Position numbers and translations under genes: made by a program. Shown here in pieces: positions 6,052 to 9,584 of a stretch of DNA of 9,584 bases. The DNA is taken from positions 1 through 9,584 of the forward strand of contig JBKHHW010000117.1 in NCBI GenBank assembly GCA_046538945.1, written 5' to 3'. This DNA comes from JAEZKC01 sp046538945. GTDB taxonomy: Bacteria; Fibrobacterota; Chitinivibrionia; Chitinivibrionales; Chitinispirillaceae. The stretch's first letter is position 1, and every line of letters begins with the position of its first letter. The notes beneath the pieces are model-generated. The model searched no databases and was not told the origin of the DNA. It saw only the letters and a program-made list of their open reading frames with translations.

Positions 6052-7072
6052 AGAGAATAGCATCGTCGTTAAGGATCTGAAAGTGCACTTCCCCTCCAGA
6101 AGCGGTCTTCTGGGAAAAGTGAACGGATGGACCAAGGCGGTCGACGGGGTCTCTTTCACGGTGAAAAAAGGTGAGGTTTTTGCACTTGTGGGTGAATCCG
6201 GATGCGGCAAGACCACCACCGCCCAGGCTATTATGGGACTTCTTCCCATCACGGACGGATCGGTACATTTGGCCCTGGGACCTTACAAGGATAAAAGCAT
6301 CTCTTGGGATGATCTCAGTAACCGGGAACGCAAAAGTCTTCGCCGCCACATCCAGATCATCTTCCAGGATCCCTACAGCTCGCTCAATCCCCGCATGGAC
6401 GTGAAATCGATTTTGGAGGAGCCTCTTGCGATCCACGGTTTCTCCCCCAAGGCGAGAGGCGAGAGAATAGACGAGCTTCTCGACCAGGTAGGGTTATCGA
6501 AGAGTTACCTCAACCGCTACCCTCACGAGTTCTCAGGCGGGCAGCGTCAGCGGATAGGCATTGCTCGCGCTCTGGCCACTTCACCTGAACTGATAGTTGC
6601 CGACGAACCGGTAAGCGCCCTCGATGTATCCATCCAGGCACAGATCATTAATCTTCTTCAGGAGCTTCAATCAACCTATCATCAGACACTTCTTTTCATT
6701 TCCCATGACCTGGCGGTGGTGCATCACATGGCGAACAGGGTTGCGGTGATGTACTTGGGGAAAATCGTGGAGATGGGAAGGGAGGATCAGATCTTTTCCA
6801 CTCCTCTGCATCCCTACACGAGTCTGCTTCTGAGAAGTGTGCCTACGGTGGGCAAAAAGAGTTCCGTGTCCACCACGGTAGCCACAAACGAGCGCGACGT
6901 GTCCAACCCCGAAAACGCCGGATGTTCGTTCTACTCCAGGTGCCCCCGCCGCACCGACAACTGCCGTATGGAGATTCCGGAGCTGCGCGAGTTCGGTGAT
7001 GGTCACATTGCGGCATGTCACAATCTTCAAAGTGATGTGGAGTGTTCGGCGCCCTGGGAAATGGAGGAGTAG
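6044..7072 (+). CDS. oppF: Oligopeptide/dipeptide ABC transporter ATPase, OppF/DppF type
   Basis: Second ATPase of the peptide-transporter pair, expected to form the ABC heterodimer with the preceding OppD-like protein. It has 342 residues. Motifs: an extended N-terminal loop typical of OppF (FPSRSGLLGKVNGWTKAVDG), Walker A GESGCGKT (50-57), Q-loop IIFQDPYSSLNPRMD (Gln108), signature FSGGQRQR (163-170), Walker B LIVADEP (183-189), H-loop His221, and the C-terminal LHPYTS region with Cys at 294, 300, 307 and 325 in the same CX5CX6CX17C spacing as OppD. The ATG at 6044 has a good ribosome-binding site and overlaps the oppD stop by 8 nt, so the two are one operon. Nothing follows in the same direction; an inverted-repeat element begins 9 nt after the stop. 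It could equally be called DppF; OppF is a family-level name. Confidence 0.95.
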   Translation: MNEENSIVVKDLKVHFPSRSGLLGKVNGWTKAVDGVSFTVKKGEVFALVGESGCGKTTTAQAIMGLLPITDGSVHLALGPYKDKSISWDDLSNRERKSLRRHIQIIFQDPYSSLNPRMDVKSILEEPLAIHGFSPKARGERIDELLDQVGLSKSYLNRYPHEFSGGQRQRIGIARALATSPELIVADEPVSALDVSIQAQIINLLQELQSTYHQTLLFISHDLAVVHHMANRVAVMYLGKIVEMGREDQIFSTPLHPYTSLLLRSVPTVGKKSSVSTTVATNERDVSNPENAGCSFYSRCPRRTDNCRMEIPELREFGDGHIAACHNLQSDVECSAPWEMEE

Positions 7073-7081
7073 AAAATTTGG

Positions 7082-7231
7082 CACGCAGAGCCGGTAGAGG
7101 ACGCAGAATAGGATCGAGAAGTAAGAAATAGTAATGGAGACACTGGAAGAGTTAGAGATGATCATGAAAACCGTCAAAGGTGATCCTCTCTAATTCTAAT
7201 CTCTTGTCTGCGAACTTTGCGCCTCTGCGTG
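7082..7231. repeat. Dispersed inverted-repeat element, long copy
   Basis: The left arm (7082-7107, beginning CACGCAGAGCCGG) and right arm (7207-7231, ending CGCCTCTGCGTG) are imperfect inverted repeats about 100 bp apart. The left arm matches the one at 2083-2107 in 21 of 25 positions. Like the other copy it begins directly after a stop codon (oppF) and fills a convergent gap. Similar ACGCAGAG-rich intergenic repeats are familiar from other bacterial genomes; I cannot name the family. The DNA between the arms has no gene. Confidence 0.65.
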
Positions 7232-7283
7232 ATATCAATCCCTCTCCCTTATTCCCGTTTAGACGATCCTGCGTCTCTCGTGA

Positions 7284-8387
7284 TCAATCTTCAATAACCG
7301 AATTCACAATCTCTCTTCTGGTATCCGAATGCATTGATATTCCCGGAAGAATGTGCCAGGAGCCGCCCACATTGCTTTTTACTGTAGAGTTCTCGATGTG
7401 AATATTGCCGCTGTGATCGTTAGTGACAAAGAAGATTGCGGCACCATAGGAGTTCACTTCATTGTGCTCCAGACGGCAGCCGTAAAGAGAAAGGGTCATC
7501 GTGTTCCCATCATTGTAAACCGCCCCGCCGCTGCCTCCCCCCGGAGTTCCGCTCCTGGCGGGATTGCCGCCGTTACCTATTGCCCGGTTGTGGGAAAATA
7601 CAGAGTTGATGAGAGTCCACGACACCCCGATACTGCTTATGGCTCCCCCGTTACTGCCGAAATTGCCGTACCCCTTCGCTCCTCCGAATGTGGAATTTAC
7701 CACGTATACGGGAAGCCCGTTGTACTGGCTGAACACCCGCACTGCCCCTCCACCCACATCAGGGCCGAGGCTGTCGCAGGCATTGTTGAAAAAGCGGCAG
7801 TTGACAATCTTGAACCGTCCGCCCCGCACCCATATTGCTCCCCCGCCGGTATACTCTGTTTCATTTCGGGAGTTTCCATCGATGAAGGTCAAGTTCTGGA
7901 CTGTTAAGCGAGGATATTGCTGATTCTGGCAATGCGGTGTGGTCCATACCTGATTTTTATCGCAGGTGTTCATGTACAGGATGCGGGTATTGCCTCCTCC
8001 GCTCAGAGTAACTTTGCCTCCTCCGTCAATCACCACATCCGGCCGGTCATTGAACACCTTTGCCGGTCGATCGAGTGTTATCACTACAGGATCCGGACCG
8101 CAATCGAAAACTATCTCCCCCCCCTGCGCCACCGCATCGATAAACTTCTCTGCCGTGCAGCTTTCAGGCGTTCCGTTTCCGATCACATGGTCCGGCTGGG
8201 ACACATCCTCCGGATACGCACCGGGAGGGATCGGGTAATGGTTATCGAGCGTACCAGCCGGAGGTCCCTCGAGCGGATCGGCCAGAGGATTGTGAGGTGG
8301 ATCATAGTCAGCCGTATTCTGGTCCATGCAGCCGCAGACGATACACGCAGCAAGAACAGCACTAGCCCATCTGCTCTTTATTTTCAT
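7284..8387 (-). CDS. Secreted right-handed beta-helix lipoprotein (Pmp-like GGAI / FxxN repeats)
   Basis: A 367-residue predicted surface or periplasmic lipoprotein with a parallel beta-helix; the function is unknown and no catalytic residues of a known polysaccharide lyase are evident. Signal peptide MKIKSRWASAVLAACIVCGC: the lipidated Cys is probably residue 20 (CGC), with LAAC at 12-15 an alternative. A Pro-rich linker (28-60) follows, then FIDAVAQGGEIVFDCGPDP and VVIDGGGKVTLSGGG (119-132), the usual lead-in of such beta-helices. The helix itself carries GGAI-type turns at 182, 213, 248 and 288, alternating with NCRFFNN, NSTF, NSVFSHN, CRLEHN and NSTVKSN, a pattern shared with chlamydial polymorphic membrane proteins. 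The frame runs upstream to 8543, but ATG 8387 is chosen because it starts the signal peptide, has a weak AAGAG upstream and leaves a TATAAT box in front. No sorting domain follows; the protein ends on a helix coil (IVNSVIED). Confidence 0.88.
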   Translation of the reverse strand: MKIKSRWASAVLAACIVCGCMDQNTADYDPPHNPLADPLEGPPAGTLDNHYPIPPGAYPEDVSQPDHVIGNGTPESCTAEKFIDAVAQGGEIVFDCGPDPVVITLDRPAKVFNDRPDVVIDGGGKVTLSGGGNTRILYMNTCDKNQVWTTPHCQNQQYPRLTVQNLTFIDGNSRNETEYTGGGAIWVRGGRFKIVNCRFFNNACDSLGPDVGGGAVRVFSQYNGLPVYVVNSTFGGAKGYGNFGSNGGAISSIGVSWTLINSVFSHNRAIGNGGNPARSGTPGGGSGGAVYNDGNTMTLSLYGCRLEHNEVNSYGAAIFFVTNDHSGNIHIENSTVKSNVGGSWHILPGISMHSDTRREIVNSVIED

Positions 8388-8427
8388 TTCAGGCGCTCTT
8401 TTCAGTTTATCGATTAAAGAATGACAT

Positions 8428-8433
8428 ATTATA
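8428..8433 (-). promoter_or_regulatory. Candidate -10 box of the beta-helix lipoprotein gene
   Basis: The minus strand reads TATAAT here, about 40 nt before ATG 8387. The best -35 in reach is TTGAGG (8459-8454), but its 20-bp spacing is too long to be convincing. Confidence 0.35.
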
Positions 8434-8536
8434 AATGGTACATATCTATAGCCCCTCAACTCAAATATCGGTAATCTTCGTGGTTCCAACCACTTCTGCG
8501 CATTGAAACAATTTTGTATCCACTGATTATTCATCT

Positions 8537-8556
8537 GACACAAATTCGTACCACAA
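8537..8556 (-). repeat. Inverted repeat, distal copy (possible activator site)
   Basis: Read on the minus strand this is TTGTGGTACGAATTTGTGTC, matching the plus-strand copy at 8680-8699 in 16 of 20 positions. The two copies face opposite directions across about 123 bp. Confidence 0.5.
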
Positions 8557-8679
8557 CACTCCCGTCCCGTGCGGAAAAAAGCTCCTCAACAGTACCGATG
8601 ACATACCATTTCAACCATTTTGAGATCCTCTCTGTTCACAACGAAACCTACACGACCTAACCGATGTACCATCCATGAA

Positions 8680-8699
8680 GTGCGGTACAAATTTGTGTT
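8680..8699 (+). repeat. Inverted repeat, proximal copy (possible sigma-54 activator site)
   Basis: It contains the perfect 10-bp palindrome ACAAATTTGT (8687-8696) within GGTACAAATTTGTGT. It lies about 95 bp before the sigma-54 promoter, a usual position for an enhancer-binding protein site. The mirrored copy is at 8537-8556. Confidence 0.45.
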
Positions 8700-8792
8700 T
8701 TTTTAGGGAAATCATCAGTTTCCTACATCTAACCCCAAAGCAAAATCGGCTCATATGCACTGGAATGGCCACTTTTTCCTCAACCACGGTCA

Positions 8793-8808
8793 TGGCACAT
8801 CTATTGCA
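8793..8808 (+). promoter_or_regulatory. Sigma-54 (RpoN) promoter, -24/-12
   Basis: TGGCAC-ATCTA-TTGCA matches the sigma-54 consensus TGGCAC-N5-TTGC exactly, with the invariant GG (8794-8795) and GC (8806-8807) separated by 10 bp as required. Transcription would start near 8819, leaving a leader of about 46 nt before ATG 8866. No other site in the window matches this well. Confidence 0.75.
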
Positions 8809-8865
8809 TATCTCTCTGCCGCAACAGTACCTTAACCATGTAGAAAGTAAGACGGCAGATAAATC

Positions 8866-9584
8866 ATGAACAAAGTCCACGAACTGCTCAGCACCGGGAT
8901 CAAAGGCCTGGATATCGTACTGAAAGGGATCCGGCCGGGCGACAATATAGTCTGGCAGGTGGAAACCGTTCAGGACTACGTTCCTTTTGTGCATCCGTTC
9001 TGCCGCAGGGCTTTCGAAGAAAACCGGAAGCTTATCTATTTCAGATTCGCCGATCACGAACATCTATTGCCTCAGGATATCCCGGCAGAAGTTTTTCTGC
9101 TTCATCCAGAAGAGGGGTTTGAACCCTTCATAGATGAAATCTTCGAGGTAATAGAGAGGTTCGGCATGGGTGCCTGCTACGTGTTTGATTCGTTGTCCGA
9201 GCTTGCCGTTGACTGGTACAGCGACCGGATGCTGGGTAACTTTTTCATGCTGACCTGCCCCTACCTTTACGATTACGATACGGCCACCTACTTTGCGCTG
9301 CTCAAGAACCGTCACACGGGACTGGCCATCGATGCGATTCACCGCACAGCCCAGGTAGTCATCGATGTCTACAACAACAAGGACAGACTTTACGTTCATC
9401 CGCTAAAAGTGTACAAAAGATATTCAGATACCATGTACATGCTTCACTCATGGGACGAGGGCGACACTTTTTCGCCGGTGAGACAGAGTCCTGTCATATC
9501 TGAAGTGTTATCCTCCGTGCCTCAGCCCTGGCTTGATTTCAGTTCGCATAGATTCGACTACTGGACACGCACTTTTTCTAAAGC
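8866..9584 (+). CDS. KaiC/RecA-like domain without P-loop; N-terminal part of a probable PEP-synthase-like protein (runs off the window)
   Basis: This frame is open from ATG 8866, two codons after an in-frame TAA, to the right edge: 239 complete codons and no stop. The start MNKVHELLSTGIKGLDIVLK matches the entry to KaiC/RadA-type domains (TGIxGLDxxL). However, the following segment reads GIRPGDNIVWQVETVQDY where a GxxGxGK[ST] P-loop would be expected, so ATP binding by this domain is unlikely. Later landmarks keep the fold: RKLIYFRFADHE (about 54-65), a Walker-B-like strand YVFDSLSEL (about 105-113), the segment LGNFFMLTCPYLYDYDTATY and the end strands RLYVHPLKVYKRYSDTMYM. I recall this layout at the N-terminus of proteins annotated as PEP/pyruvate-binding (PEP synthase or pyruvate phosphate dikinase-like); that catalytic part would lie beyond the window. 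The ribosome-binding site is weak. It is probably controlled by the sigma-54 promoter at 8793-8808. Confidence 0.85.
   Translation, partial: MNKVHELLSTGIKGLDIVLKGIRPGDNIVWQVETVQDYVPFVHPFCRRAFEENRKLIYFRFADHEHLLPQDIPAEVFLLHPEEGFEPFIDEIFEVIERFGMGACYVFDSLSELAVDWYSDRMLGNFFMLTCPYLYDYDTATYFALLKNRHTGLAIDAIHRTAQVVIDVYNNKDRLYVHPLKVYKRYSDTMYMLHSWDEGDTFSPVRQSPVISEVLSSVPQPWLDFSSHRFDYWTRTFSK

Larger units (their letters stand above)
8388..8865. other. Divergent regulatory region between the beta-helix gene and the KaiC-like gene
   Basis: About 480 bp without a supported gene. From left to right it holds a TATAAT box for the beta-helix gene (8428-8433), a 20-nt sequence at 8537-8556 repeated inverted at 8680-8699, and a sigma-54 promoter (8793-8808). 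A 64-codon frame at 8675-8869 ends in an ATGA overlap with the next gene, but it contains the sigma-54 promoter and looks spurious. Confidence 0.6.

Noticed and set aside
7079..7095. TGGCACG sequence after oppF resembling a sigma-54 -24 box
   Set aside because: No TTGC-type -12 box at the correct spacing; the sequence is part of the inverted-repeat element.
8388..8543. N-terminal extension of the beta-helix protein to 8543
   Set aside because: It would bury the signal peptide and lipobox behind 52 residues and run through the TATAAT box.
8675..8869. 64-codon frame ending in ATGA overlap with the KaiC-like gene
   Set aside because: It spans the sigma-54 promoter, so it would not be on that transcript; no ribosome-binding site and no recognisable protein.

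Overview
The window looks like chromosomal DNA of a Gram-negative bacterium, most likely from the Fibrobacterota / Chitinivibrionia group. The pointers are a TIGR02147-family regulator coupled to a lipoprotein whose mature end reads CSGTETGNP (a pairing I associate with Fibrobacter and Chitinispirillum relatives), two lipoproteins, a periplasmic FKBP and a sigma-54 type promoter. The placement is inference from gene content, not from a marker gene. No rRNA, tRNA, CRISPR array or transposase is visible.

Layout. 1-455: AT-rich DNA with no convincing gene. 456-1145 (-): exported FKBP-type peptidyl-prolyl isomerase, divergent from 1247-2059 (+): aldo/keto reductase. 2060-2348: short convergent gap with a dispersed inverted repeat and a 14-bp tandem repeat. 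2349-4480 (-): two-gene operon of a TIGR02147 regulator followed, with a 4-nt GTGA overlap and a strong ribosome-binding site, by a GTETGNP lipoprotein. 4505-5085: noncoding DNA with a C10A7 tract and twin operator-like palindromes. 5086-7072 (+): two overlapping oligopeptide/dipeptide ABC transporter ATPases (OppD/DppD and OppF/DppF types) without permease or binding-protein genes. 7073-7283: convergent gap with a second copy of the dispersed inverted repeat. 7284-8387 (-): secreted beta-helix lipoprotein. 8388-8865: divergent regulatory region with a near-perfect sigma-54 promoter and a distant inverted-repeat pair. 8866 to the right edge (+): the N-terminal part of a protein with a KaiC/RecA-like domain that has lost its P-loop, of the kind I recall in front of PEP-synthase/pyruvate-phosphate-dikinase-like proteins.

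How the genes work together. Most units are independent. Real coupling is seen for the regulator-lipoprotein pair and for the OppD-OppF pair. The most unusual signals are the regulator-lipoprotein module, the sigma-54 promoter driving a P-loop-less KaiC-like protein, the operator-like repeats before oppD, and the repeat element found just after the stop codons in both convergent gaps. Several genes appear to start at GTG or TTG, some with very good Shine-Dalgarno sequences that decide the start.
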